64,000 bases of DNA from Mortierella sp. BCC40632. Taxonomy: Eukaryota; Mortierellomycota; Mortierellomycetes; Mortierellales; Mortierellaceae. Positions 18,447-29,518 of this stretch are shown here, in pieces. Location of the stretch: contig WAEK01000013.1 in assembly GCA_011634665.1 (NCBI GenBank), positions 232,501 to 296,500 on the forward strand, in the 5' to 3' direction. The notes beneath the pieces were generated by a model, which saw only the letters and a list, made by a program, of their open reading frames with translations, was not told the DNA's origin and did no database searches. Position 1 is the first letter of the stretch, and every line of letters starts with the position of its first letter. The position numbers and the translations under genes are program-made.

Positions 18447-18478
<32 letters not shown>

Positions 18479-18593
18479 CGACATAATCAAGTTGACTGTA
18501 CTTTGGGTGCTTGGCACTATAGTTTTTTATAGAATTGGCGATCGGCTTGGCGACTGTCCGGATCGCCAAGAATCCAAGCTTGATGGCTGACAT
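17010..18593 (-). CDS. OPA3: OPA3-like mitochondrial protein with long C-terminal tail
   Basis: Homologue of the optic atrophy 3 family, mitochondrial membrane proteins of unclear biochemical role linked to mitochondrial shape. Five exons on the minus strand: 18593-18502, 18318-18288, 18121-18051, 17875-17792, 17685-17010. All phases agree and give 317 residues. Family marks: N-terminal SAIKLGFLAIRTVAKPIAN, HPKFKDVCIKVAQ, MTFLGYKVESIRPLNDARA, and GANFLGEAIIFGVAGSLIIFE, a hydrophobic segment. After that comes a coiled coil (residues about 105-150) and a Ser/Thr-rich tail of about 150 residues, so the protein is clearly longer than the 180 or so residues usual for the family. Introns 1 and 3 carry T29 and T20 runs on the sense strand. 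The start is the only ATG in exon 1 that keeps the N-terminal motif. Confidence 0.92.
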
Positions 18594-20303
18594 CCTCTCT
18601 TTCTACGATTGCTCTGGCTACACGGAAAGAGAAGGCTGCTTGCTGGTTTGATTTGTTGGAAGGCGCGTCCTTCTATATATATATATTTTTCTCTATCTTT
18701 CTCTCTCTTCCTCTCCTAGGGTTTGCCTAGACGTGAAAAAAGATCTGCCGTGGGTGGAAGGAACAGATCGGTAGAGTCGTAACGCTGAATAAACCTCAAT
18801 TGAAGGTAGCTCCGTGTTCTTGACAGAGCTCTGGGCGTGAGAGAGGAGTCAGTTTCTACGTTTCCTCGGAGAGACTAGCAGGAATAGGCGTTGTCGGTTC
18901 GGTGGAGTGACAGGTGGAGAGTCTAGTGTCCTAGGGATCGCGTACTGATGCCGGTCTAGTGAAGGCGAGATGTGTTTTGTCCAGGCACGGATTGTCCAGA
19001 TGGGCAGCAGAGATGGCTGGGGATTAGGGGATTGGGATGGCGATTGTGGAGAGTGGAGAATGGGGGCAGACAAATGCAGGAATGACAGAGAGTAACGGAG
19101 ACTGGAGGGTGGGAGAGGAGAGGAGGAGGAGAGAGGCAGTTCTTTCCGGAAAGGGAACCTTGCTACTTCGCAGGTGGCTTGGTGGCTTCAAATGGTAATT
19201 TTGCTCTACCGTAGGGCCCTCGGGGAGATGTTGGGTAAGAATGGCGGGGGCGGTGCGGAGCGCTCTCTTTCTCTCTCTCTTTCTCTCTTCCTTTCTCTGG
19301 AGTGGCGAATGGTCTTGCAGACGGCTATCCAAAATAGACCCTCAAAAAAAAGGAAAGATTAAGTATCCTCTAGCCGTCGTGCCGGATGACCCATGGCCTG
19401 GCCAAGACCTTGGGTATTTCCTGCCCTTTGTATTGCGATTGGGATCCTCTCTTGTGGAGAACGTACTCGTTCCCAAATAGGAAAATCGCTAGGCAGCAAC
19501 GACCACAAACCAAAGAGTCAAGGGATCTACTCTGGAAATTCGAGTGATCCCTGTTTTCGTTTACATTTTGCAAGTAGTCCTTGAGAGATGTGCTATGGCA
19601 GACACCGATTACTCAGAGTGGTCTCACGTTCTAGTTATTTTGTTGGATGGACGACTTTATTTCGTTCAGGCACAGCACCTCTCTGTCATTGAAAGCGAAT
19701 CCTCTTCCTCCTCTCTTCTTCTTGATCTGGATAAATCGAGTTTGGATGAAGGGGAAAATTATTGAAAAGAGACTTTGTGCGCACGGGCTTTGTACAATAG
19801 GGTTAATGCTTTGAGCGGAAGAAGTAAAATAGGATCTTTCAAGGCACAGTTGGACCACTAGGATCTCCAAGTCCCAACAGAAGACACGGTCTGACAGGAT
19901 AGGAACAGATTATAGGTGACCACCTAGTCGCTGTAGTCTCCCCCCTCTCATTTGGCAATGATTAACGGCACAACACACATGGGTAGACGTTCGTGTCTGT
20001 ATTGTTTTGTTTAGTGGAATCATGGTACTACTAAAGAAAATCATCGCCCTTTCTTGCGGAAGTAGCTGGTCTCCAGTTGGCTGAAAGAGCTACGAGGAGT
20101 GAGTTATCGAAAGTCGTGCTTCTGCAAAAGTGTATATCCGAGTGCAGAGATTGTGGCAATCTCGTGCAGCAAGTCGGCCACACATTCCAGTCGTTTTAAA
20201 GAAATAGAAAAACGATCCTTCATCACGTGCAGGATAGAATTTATTCAGTAGCGACCGTCCACCAGTTCATTGCCTGCTTTCTTTCTGGACACGAAGAAGG
20301 GAC
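18594..20303. other. Divergent intergenic region between OPA3 and MAD3
   Basis: About 1.7 kb with no frame that looks coding. Contains short (TA)n at 18676-18688, CT-rich and GA-rich strings near 18690-18715 and 19260-19300. It must hold the promoters of both neighbours; I cannot point to specific sites. Confidence 0.6.
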
Positions 20304-22898
20304 ATGCAGCATCCGCGAGAACAGGATCATGGACGAGGGGCCATGCCAGGGCAATCCATGGATGTGGTCGACATTGATGCGATCGAATTCGAAAAGGAAA
20401 ACATTCAGCCCATTCGACAGGGTCGAAGTGCCACAGCTCTCTCGCATCTCTTTTCCACACAACATGAGGACCGTGTTCAGGAACTCTCGCGACGCCACCT
20501 CGAGTTTCAGGCAGAGCTCGAACAAATTGACGAACTAGATGACCCTCTCGATGTGTTTGCTCGCTACGTCAAGTGGACTATCGAAAGTTATCCTCAGGGC
20601 GCCGCTCAAGGCAATGAATCAAACTTGGTACCACTCCTGGAACGAGCGATCCGAGAGTTCAAGGATGATACACACTACAAAAACGATCCACGATATGTGC
20701 GTCTCTATATTATATATTCAAATATGGTCGAGCACCCAATGGACGTATTCAAGTTTATGATGACCAACACGATCGGAAGCGAGATATCAATGTATTATGA
20801 GGAACATGCCGAATACCTCGAATCTATTGGACAGTAAGCGCTTGGCTATTTTCGTCCGCAACCAGAACCAGGCGACTAGACAACCCTCTTAATCTGGGAG
20901 GGAAAAGGGAAAAAAATCCTCACACTACCTTGTATTCTCCTTGTCGTTACCAAGATTCGACGGTGCCAGAGACATTTTCGTGCTGGGCATTAATAGGAGA
21001 GCAAAACCATTAGCAAGGTTAAAACGACGGTATCAAGAGTTTGAAGATAGAGTCCAGGCCCGTCTCGAGGCTCAGGAGCAGGAGCAGGAGCAGGAACGAG
21101 CACTTGATTTCCAGGAAGAGAACCGCGCACGAGATCATCGGACTGACCCAGCAGCCACTCGAGATGTCAACCGAAATGTTTTAGGCACAAGGGTTTCTAG
21201 TACGGTGTCACTTCATTCAAATTCGCTTCGACATGGCCAAGCGTCATTAGGCGGAGTCTCTTCGTCTTCAGTACAGCGACAAGGAATCACGAACCAGCCA
21301 GCCAACCCTCGACCGAATGCTAGACTAGCGGTCTATTCAGATCAATCTTCTCGACCTAGTTCATCGACGAGTAATCGCCACTCGACATCCCATTCATCTC
21401 CTTCAGCTGGGTTGACACCGTGGAGGGACCTTGGATCGGAACAAGTCAGACGCAAGGAGAACACAAGAGAAGCCAGTACATGGAAAGGAACAAGGATCTC
21501 TGCCGAGGACTCATACTCACGGAAGCCTACTCGAAAACTTGAGGTGTACCGGGATGTGGAGCCTGATAAGGTAAGATCTGACCCAAGTCAGCGTATCGCT
21601 AAAAACGTTCTCTAGTACAATCACTTGACCGGTTCTCATATAAATCCCACTACTAGGACATGAGTTCAAATTCATCGGGGCAAAGCCATCGACTACTCGT
21701 AGACACTCAACAAATCTCTCTAGAGTCTGAAAAATCATCATTTGTGGCCAACCCCAAGAGCAATACCCCAAAAACACCTCTCCAAACCATGGTTGCTACT
21801 CCCAAGAATCGATTCCCAGTTTTGACAGGCGCAAGCGGGAAACCTGAGAGACTGATGATCGATTTGACAGAAATTTATGCTGATGGCATGGAGTTTTCGA
21901 TAGAAGAGATTCGATCAAGACAGTCTTGCTATCCAACAACGACAAAAGTAGTGACATTGATAACAACAGAAAAAAATATATATCCTTCCTATACATCACC
22001 CGGAGGCTACTCTTCAGTTACCAAAGTCAGGGGACAGGAGCCCAAGCCTAGTGCGGTCCAGTCTGAGCCATCCGTATCAGCTCCTCCTCGCTCACCAAGC
22101 CCACGATCCCCGTTGCAAAGCCCTATACGCCACCAAGTGTTTGAAACTCGAGAATCGAGTTTTCCTGTTCTCCCTGTAAAGCCAGTATTACCGTCCTCTC
22201 CTAATGATAAGGATCAACAGCCGATGGTTCGGGCTCAACTCCGGGCCTCCTCACCAACCATCAATACAAAATATGCGTCTGTAGAGATGAACAAGATCTT
22301 TAGCGACCGATCACGGCGGAGTGTTGAATCCCAATGGAGCAATGATGATTCTCAAGGAGTTTCTCAAGATGAATTGGACAACTTTACTATGGCCTATGCA
22401 ATCCCGGTACCGCTCCCGGCTCTTTCGGATTCTTCACGACGTTATCTGGACGATGACGTTCAGGACCCCTCAGACCATGATGACGACGAAGACGGCTCGA
22501 GAGGGTACACTGCCGAGATGGAACGAAACTGGGCATCGACCATCACTCGGGATATTGAGGAGCTCAAGCGAAAACGAGCAGCAGAATTGGCGACAGACAA
22601 ATCAAATGAGCATGAGATTGGTCAAGATCGTCGGGAGAGTATCGGACAAGTACTTCAACAAAGGAAGAGACGATTGAGTTGGCATGATCCGGGCCGAACA
22701 GAAGAATATTCGGATCTTACGCTTTCAATCCGTCAGCAAAAGCAAGTTTTTCAGGAGGAAGAAGAGGAAAGGGCACGTTTGAGACCATCACCAGATATAT
22801 TGAGAGACGATGTTGATAATATCCATATGGAACTCAATGTTCCTATGCTCGAAGACGAGGCCCCGCCTGCTTTTCTTGCTGACGAAGGACCCCCATAG
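20304..22898 (+). CDS. MAD3: Spindle checkpoint protein Mad3/BubR1
   Basis: Component of the mitotic checkpoint complex that holds APC/C-Cdc20 until chromosomes are attached. Exons 20304-20833, 20955-21570 and 21657-22898 splice in phase to 795 residues. The N-terminal Bub1/Mad3 TPR domain spans about residues 40-205 (DPLDVFARYVKW, PRYVRLYIIYSNMV, EEHAEYLESIGQ, GINRRAKPLARLKRRYQEF). Two KEN boxes are visible, KEN at 31-33 before the TPR domain and KEN at 344-346 after it, as in Mad3/BubR1. A GLEBS-type Bub3-binding motif (IYADGMEFSIEEIRSR) lies at about 455-470. The C-terminus is disordered and acidic, with no kinase domain, so it is Mad3 rather than Bub1. The ATG at 20304 is the first in frame; the Met codons at residues 14 and 19 are alternatives. 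Confidence 0.93.
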
Positions 22899-23291
22899 AT
22901 GTCATAGGAGAGAAAATGTTGATAAAGAAAAAAGACAGCACACGAGCGGTGTAAGGAACCTTTTTTTCTTTTGCTTTTGTGTACCCGAGAGTGTAATCGA
23001 AATAGAAAGAAAAGAGGAGATTTTTTATTTTTTATTTTTTTTTAAACATGACCGTGGCTATTCGGCCTGTGTGTTTGAACGATTGACCAGGAGTAGTGCA
23101 GGAATGTAGATGAGGGTGGATTAGAACTAAAACCCTTTTCTTGTTCTTGCTTGGTTGACACCTGTCCAATGATTTGGAGGGCAATATGGCCTACCATTTC
23201 TTTTTTCTAGCCCTCTTAGAAATTCTATCCACATAAAAAGGCCTCATCCAATTTTTTACTTACTTCTTTTACAATCTGCCCCTTCCCCACA
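22899..23291. other. Intergenic region MAD3 to secreted-protein gene
   Basis: Short tandem-gene spacer. T-rich stretches at 22961-22980 and 23021-23043. Presumably the MAD3 3' UTR plus the promoter of the next gene; no further feature seen. Confidence 0.6.
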
Positions 23292-23756
23292 ATGACTCCA
23301 CGGTTCCTTTTTGCTTTGGTCTCTCTTTTCCTCCTATGCTTCTCTGTCGTCTATGCTGACCAAGGTTCAGAGAACAATATCCCCTCCAACAGGGTCGAGA
23401 GGATATGGGACCCGAGCAAGTCAGACCAGTCTGCCTCCAAGCAAATGGACCCAGCCGCAAGAGGGTTCCCCAGATCCCCTCCTATCAAGGCCATCACCAT
23501 TGACGGACAGCCTTTTTATGAGGCCTTGATCGGGGATCACTATAGAATTGTCTCTAACAAGGTCACCATCCACTTCAAGGGAACAAATCGGATCTTTACG
23601 ATGACGGGGACAGATGATAATATTGTGCTTGTCTCGCCAACTGGACAGCCCTTCCCACTAGATGTGACATGGCCCTCTCCTGCACCAGATTACTGGATCA
23701 CGATCGAAGGAGAACGAGTTCAGGTATTCTTTGACCCTCTTGAGACTTCCACTTGA
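23292..23756 (+). CDS. Small secreted protein of unknown function
   Basis: Single-exon frame of 154 residues. Residues 1-22 form a textbook signal peptide: a positive charge at Arg4, a Leu/Phe/Val core, and an Ala-Asp cleavage region (SVVYA|DQG). The mature part is about 130 residues with no cysteine and no membrane span, so it should be soluble and outside the cell or in the secretory lumen. The C-terminal two thirds alternate hydrophobic and polar residues (YRIVSNKVTIHFKG, FTMTGTDDNIVLVSP), suggesting a beta-sheet domain. I do not recognise the family. The AATG start directly follows a pyrimidine-rich leader. Codon use and composition match the neighbours. Confidence 0.75.
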   Translation: MTPRFLFALVSLFLLCFSVVYADQGSENNIPSNRVERIWDPSKSDQSASKQMDPAARGFPRSPPIKAITIDGQPFYEALIGDHYRIVSNKVTIHFKGTNRIFTMTGTDDNIVLVSPTGQPFPLDVTWPSPAPDYWITIEGERVQVFFDPLETST

Positions 23757-24942
23757 TCCTGTTTCCTTTAGAGTGATTTTTTTTCCCTTCCATATCAGAG
23801 CACAATACACAATAAAGCAGGGTTCAGGCAAGAGATCGCAGATATCATAATCCCATTTGACTGCAGAACAAAGGTCATATCGCACAAAAACGTGCAAAGG
23901 GTGGGAAGACAAGAAGTGAGAACGCGTTTTTTTTTTTCCGCGTTTGGGGAAAGTTTTTTTTTTTTTTTTTCTCCACAAAGATCATTTTTTATTTCGGATC
24001 TCAGATGATCTCAGTTTCTCCTTACTGGATCCCGACAGCCAAAAAAAAAAGAGATGGTAATCCAAAGCAGTTCGTTCGATTCAAGAGATTTTTATTTGTG
24101 CTTATTCAGATCAAACTATATCTTTCAAAAACAAAAAAAAAAAACGCGCGCGCCGATTTGTCCATTTACCGTGAATCTAAGAATCCAAAGCAAGGTCAGG
24201 GTCGTTATTAGTACTTTTTGTTCCCCCCTTTTGTTTGTTTTGTTTCGTCTTCTCAATCAAGAAGATTCGAGAAAAAGGGATTGGCTCATATATTAAAAAT
24301 GGTTTTATCCACACGCTTTTGGTTGAGAGTGGTGCATGGGTTGTAATATCATTGCCAAGAGAGAAAAAGGAGAGGAAAAAAAAAAGAGAGAAAATGTCCT
24401 CACCTATTATCTTGTCGTCGTGGTGGGGGTAGGGTTTTGTTCGTCGTCGTCGTTTGGGAATGGAGAATGGAAATGATCTGTAGTAGTTAAATAGAACACG
24501 ATCGAGATGATGGTTAGTTTCTAGATGGACTACACAGTTCAATTCGTGGGCACCCCATCGAGGAGGGGATTTTGTGCATAGATCAGGACATTCGATTTAA
24601 GTTGTCGTTCATTTCTTTCCGAGAGATTCCCACGAAATGTAAAGCATCATTTGAATAGTGCAACCTCCTCTCTTTCTTTTCCAACTCTATCAGCCTGGTT
24701 TTGATTCAACCAAGCAAGAAGAGCATTACAAAGGAGATGAAGACTTACGTTAGTGGATCAGATATAAAAAAAAGGGTGGCAAAGGGAGAAGGAAACAGTG
24801 AGTGTGAACCTCTTTGAGCGAAAAGAGAAAATATATATTTGTTTTTTTGAGGCTTGGAAGGGTGGCGGACTTTTTGGTCCCTTCAACTGAGAGAGAGAGA
24901 GAGAAAAAAAAAGCGTGAGCCTGATCTGGAATCTGGGTTGCT
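23757..24942. other. Convergent intergenic region
   Basis: About 1.2 kb between the 3' ends of the secreted-protein gene (+) and tubulin cofactor E (-). AT-rich with T runs at 23927-23937 and 23955-23970, A runs at 24041 and 24133, and CG-alternating GCGCGCGC at 24145-24152. No coding signal. Confidence 0.65.
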
Positions 24943-27242
24943 TTACACTCCCGCGTCTAACACTGTAACTTCTTGGTTGTCCATCACTTCGTAATACGAT
25001 ATCTGGCGAAGGTCATCCTCCATTCGGACAGTGAGCTTTCCAACCACAGCAACAACAACAACAAGAGAGAGAGAGAGAGAGAGAGAGGGAGCAATTGCAT
25101 TGGCCTATTAGCTTTGGACTCTTTGTAACTTCAACTTTGAAAGTACCCTTTGACCAAAAGTATCTCGCGCGCTTACCATTTTATCCGCGTAATCGGGGTC
25201 ATTCACGTAAAAGAGAAGCTCCTGGCGCCTCACCGGGACCTTTAGAAGTTTCTGGGCAAGGTTCTTGAGGTTCTTAACTGTCATGGTGCCGAGGACATTC
25301 TTTTGGACAGTATTCTTGGGCGGTCCGTTCGGCTTGGTCCTGTGAACAAGCTTGATGGCTGTAGAGAGACAATCAGAGTCAAATGTCAATTAAGAAGTCA
25401 GAGAGTGATCACAAAAAGAAAAAGTAATCAAAAGACCTGGGTCTTACCGATAAGTCGGTCCTTCAAAATCTCACTGGTAGCCTTTCGAGACTCTGCACTA
25501 ATATCCGGGCGACCGTGAACTTTGAATTATGGATCCACAGGAGCGCATTCAGTTAGCATTGGTGATTTCAGGAGAATGGGGAGAAAACAAACCATGTTCG
25601 ATTCAGATAAAAATAAAAGTGAGGAAGGCCCTCTCTCTATTCAAAATTTCGAATTCACATTTACCTTCACACAGTTGTTCAAAGCGAGGATGAAGTTGAT
25701 TGATAGTTGTGGCCTCCATTCCTTCGGTTGACAACACCACATGCTTCAAATAATAAAGCTCAGCGTTGATACGATCCTTTTTCGTGATCTACCAAGAGTT
25801 GAACAAGAAAAGAGGGTAAAGTTCAAGATGTTAGACAAAGGTAGCCCTATCCGAGTCGATGACGATTCGCTATACCACAAACGTTGCTGACACTCACCTC
25901 GCTACCGTTCAAGGAATCGATTAGGCTCATACGAGCAATGGTAGAAGTCCTTGCATCGACTGTCTGCGAGCCATCCGATGGCTGATCATCCTCGGTGAGG
26001 GTCATGATTGGGTTGTTTCCTAACCAGACTGACCTCAAAGGAGTATAGAGACCCAGTTGATCTACGCTTGACCAATTGTCCAACAGGTTGTCATTAAGGC
26101 GGATAGTATTGAGGTGTTCAAAACCTGTAGACTCTGGTGGTCCAATGCGTTTGATTCTGTTCTCTGATACATCAAGCAATGTCAATCTATCATTCAAGAG
26201 AGAGAAGAAAACGATGCGCGTCCAAGAGTCAGAAACTTGACCTAGTTCTCGGAACAGACCACCATGCGATTCTAAAGTCAACGCCGACTTTAGAATAAAC
26301 ACTGTTACTTACTTTGGAAGGTTGGAAAGTCGTTGGATCTGACTCCAATCTTCAAACATGTTGCCCTCTAAATGCATCATTCGAAGGTTTTCAAAGCCTT
26401 TGATTTTTGGCAGGACAGCAGCATCCGCTTCCATTGCATTCTCCTCTACCCCAAGATCAGTCAGCTGGTTAAATCCAAATTGAAGGATCTCGAGATTTGG
26501 CATGGAAGGCTCCAAAAGCTCAACCTATTTTGGATAGACCAACAAAAGTCAGTACGAAAAAGGTTTGCATCCTGGATTGTAAGAAAGAGATGGAGAGCTA
26601 CCACCTAGAGTTCAAGCCTGTCGGCCTTACCTGTTCCCATTTAAGGAACACACGGTTCATGGAGAGACAACGGAGACCACGGAAGGATTCAGAGAAGTTG
26701 GGCTGCGAAAGCAATGGCATGAGTCGGTTACGACTAGGGAAATTGAAAGCAGAGTCTGGTTAGATGAATCTATCTCGGGTTGGAGATGGTTGCAGAGGAG
26801 GCACAAAAAGATTCAAAAAAAAAAAAAAAAAAAAAAAAAAATTCAAAAAAGGTACCTCATGCGAAGAATCGAGAGTTTTTTCAGTGGTAGACAGATGTCG
26901 GAAACATCTTGCCACGTCGAGACCAATGTGCTTGACAAATCCAAGTCCTCAATATCTAGTGAGAATTAGGGATGACATGAACACTGAGTATAGAGTCGAC
27001 TCGTATTGAGCATTTCTTGATCTTATATGCCAGGGGATGGGAAAGGGAGAGAAAGCGAGAGAGAGAAAGACATTTCTTACTGGGGCATGTCTCCTGTGTT
27101 TCTTCATAACTTGAGGCGGTTGCGACATTGGTGTTGGCCAACCCGATCGCAGTCATCAAGTGAAGATTCCTATAATAGAGACGACTCGACATTAATGAAG
27201 CCCACCTAGACACTGCTGCCATTGAACAATTGACTCTACAAT

Positions 27243-27278
<36 letters not shown>

Positions 27279-27774
27279 CTTACCGTTGTCGCTCTTTGAT
27301 ACGTTCGAATCCAACTACCTCAACTTCAACATTACCACTGAGGTAAATTGGAGTCCCATTGCCTTGCTCCAGATCAATGTATCGCTCCTTCAGGATCTCG
27401 ACCAAGGTCGCACCTGTCACGATCTTTTTGGAAGGCCTTGTAAAGCTGCCTGTTCCCGGGAATCTATTACACAGAAATGGCGCGTTAATATACACACACA
27501 AACGGGAGGAGGAGCCACAGTCTGCCACGTCAACTGGGATGGACCAAAAAAAAGATTGTACTACATACTGGCATGTAAAGTATTGTGTTCCTTGGTGTTC
27601 ACCTGAGTGCTTTCCACGTTCTTTATCGTCCCACTCTACACCGATCCATTCTCCCGAGGTGGGAGGGACAGAGCCGAGGAAACGGACTGTTCCTCGAGAG
27701 TGGTCTACTTCGATTCGTTGACCTATCTGAAGGCTGGGCGTTGACTGGTTCCCGATTGTCTCTTCCATTGTCAT
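24943..27774 (-). CDS. TBCE: Tubulin-folding cofactor E (TBCE/Pac2)
   Basis: Tubulin chaperone that captures alpha-tubulin and works with cofactors C and D to build the alpha/beta dimer. Eleven exons, all in phase: 27774-27569, 27463-27284, 27169-27081, 26955-26856, 26733-26631, 26524-26313, 26186-25898, 25788-25665, 25519-25448, 25358-25177, 25035-24943, giving 549 residues (human about 527). The three family domains occur in order. The N-terminal CAP-Gly domain (about 18-82) has SGEWIGVEWDD, GKHSGEHQGTQYF and GSFTRP. A leucine-rich-repeat block (about 160-370) includes IEDLDLSSTLVSTW, LEILQFGFNQLTDLG, MMHLEGNMFEDW and RLNDNLLDNW. The C-terminal ubiquitin-like domain runs from VLGTMTVKNLKNLAQKLL to RQISYYEV. 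Intron 4 has a 24-bp T run on the sense strand and intron 2 a (TTG)12-like tract. It shares a 450-bp divergent spacer with the cyclophilin gene. Confidence 0.96.
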
Positions 27775-28226
27775 GGCAAGTTAGGGTTGAAAGGGAGAAA
27801 AAGGGGGAGGGAAGTAAGGGAATGTGAGTGAGGGAGGAATGGGGTTGTTGCTACTGTTGTTGTTGCTGTTGATGATGAGATGATGACGATAATATTGGAT
27901 AGAATGGGTCAGAATGGCGGTCGAATGGCAAGATGCAAGGCGCGTTTATACTAGTCGAGTGGCTGTCATGCTCCAATCCTAAGCTCTGCGGATGACACTC
28001 GGTTCTCTAGCTGTGTAACATGGCTCTCGGTCTCAAAGGAGAGAGAGAGAGAGAGAAAAGGAGAGAGGAAGACAGAAAGAGAGTTTGGAGAACTTAAGGG
28101 TGTCGAGTTCAAAGAAAGAGGACGCCAGTGAGGATTGATCCCCCTATCCACTCCCCACCTCCGGGACCACTTCATCATCTTTGTTTCTTCTTTTCCTCTT
28201 CATCTTTCTCTCTCCTCTCCTCCAGA
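27775..28226. promoter_or_regulatory. Bidirectional promoter region, TBCE / cyclophilin
   Basis: The two start codons are 452 bp apart and point away from each other, so both promoters must lie here. Contains (TTG) repeats near 27846-27870, a GA run at 28039-28054 and a CT-rich stretch just before the cyclophilin ATG. No TATA or CCAAT box stands out. Confidence 0.6.
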
Positions 28227-28615
28227 ATGGCTTCATTCAAACGCGCTATTTTCCTCTTTGTGGCTCTCATTGTCCTCGCCGCTACGGCTCAGGCTGCCAA
28301 GGGCCCTGTCATCACCAACAAAGGTAACTTTGCTCTTTCGCATGCATTCCAGAGAAGCGACGTGTTTGATGTATACAAGTCGAGTAGAATAGTCTGTCAG
28401 TATGCTGATGTTCCCCATCCCTTTTTCTTACTCGCTCACTCTCTCTTTCTCTTTCTCTCTCTCTCTCTACAAGTCTACTTTGACATCAAGCAGGGCGACA
28501 AGGACCTCGGTCGTATCGTCATTGGACTCTTTGGAAAGGTAATTCGGTCAAAGAGGATAAAGAGCTCTCTTTCCCCTCCTTGTGGATCCTGGACAGAAAC
28601 ACTCGGATGCTCACC

Positions 28616-28649
<34 letters not shown>

Positions 28650-29518
28650 CTTTTCTTTTCTTTTCTTTTTGTTCTCTGATCTTAGACCGTTCCCAAGACC
28701 GCCGAGAACTTTTTGGAGTTGGCCAAGGGAACCAAGGGCTACGGTTATGCCGGCTCTAGTTTCCACCGTGTTATCAGTGTAGGTTCAAAAACAAAGAACA
28801 AAAAAAGCTTCTGTAGAGTGATGTGGAGATCAAGTACGATAACGCTTCTCTCTCTAACCTTACTCAATTATTCATTCTCTCTGTAATTAATTCTACAGGA
28901 CTTCATGATCCAGGGAGTAAGTTCTATCATGAGCCTTTTTTTCTTGGACACGTAATCGATCTTGTATCGACCTTTTTTCCATGTATTTTTTAATGGTATC
29001 TTAACCGTCGAGCTTGTTGGATGTATATTTGTAGGGTGACTTCACCAACCATGATGGTACCGGCGGCAAGTCGATCTACGGTGACCGCTTCGAGGATGAG
29101 AACTTCAAGCTTCGCCACACTGGTGCTGGTATTTTGAGCATGGCTAACGCTGGCAAGGACACCAACGGATCTCAGGTAAAGAAGCAGACCTCGTAGAAAT
29201 GCTTTGACCTATTTTTTTTTTTTTTTTTTTTTTTTTTGTCTTTGGCTTGATAATCTAACTTTTTTATATGTATATATATATTATTTTTTCTACGCGGGAA
29301 AAAAATATATTATCTAGTTCTTCATCACCACTGTCAAGACCTCTTGGTTGGATGGACGCCACGTCGTCTTTGGCAAGGTTTTGGAGGGAATGGAGGTCGT
29401 CTCCGCAATTGAGGCTACCCCCACTGGAGGTAACGACAAGCCCAAGACAAAGGTCTTGATTGCCGCTTCTGGCGAGATCGAAATGGAGAAGGATCAGATT
29501 GTCCACGCTGAGCTTTAG
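28227..29518 (+). CDS. ER-lumenal cyclophilin (peptidyl-prolyl isomerase, CypB type)
   Basis: Catalyses cis-trans isomerisation of X-Pro bonds in the secretory pathway. Exons 28227-28323, 28474-28538, 28686-28778, 28899-28916, 29035-29175 and 29318-29518 give 204 residues. A signal peptide covers residues 1-23 (hydrophobic [11 protein letters not shown], cleavage after AQA). Catalytic-core motifs are all present: [41 protein letters not shown] with its active-site Gln/Phe, and the drug-binding Trp in [13 protein letters not shown]. The C-terminus is HAEL, a likely variant of the HDEL/KDEL retrieval signal. Exon 4 is an 18-nt microexon coding DFMIQG. Intron 2 holds a (TTTTC)n tract and intron 5 a T27 run. 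Confidence 0.97.
28621..28670 (+). repeat. (TTTTC)n tract in cyclophilin intron 2
   Basis: About nine tandem TTTTC pentamers immediately before the branch/acceptor zone of intron 2 (acceptor AG at 28684-28685). A similar TTTTC array occurs at 56229-56262. Confidence 0.9.
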
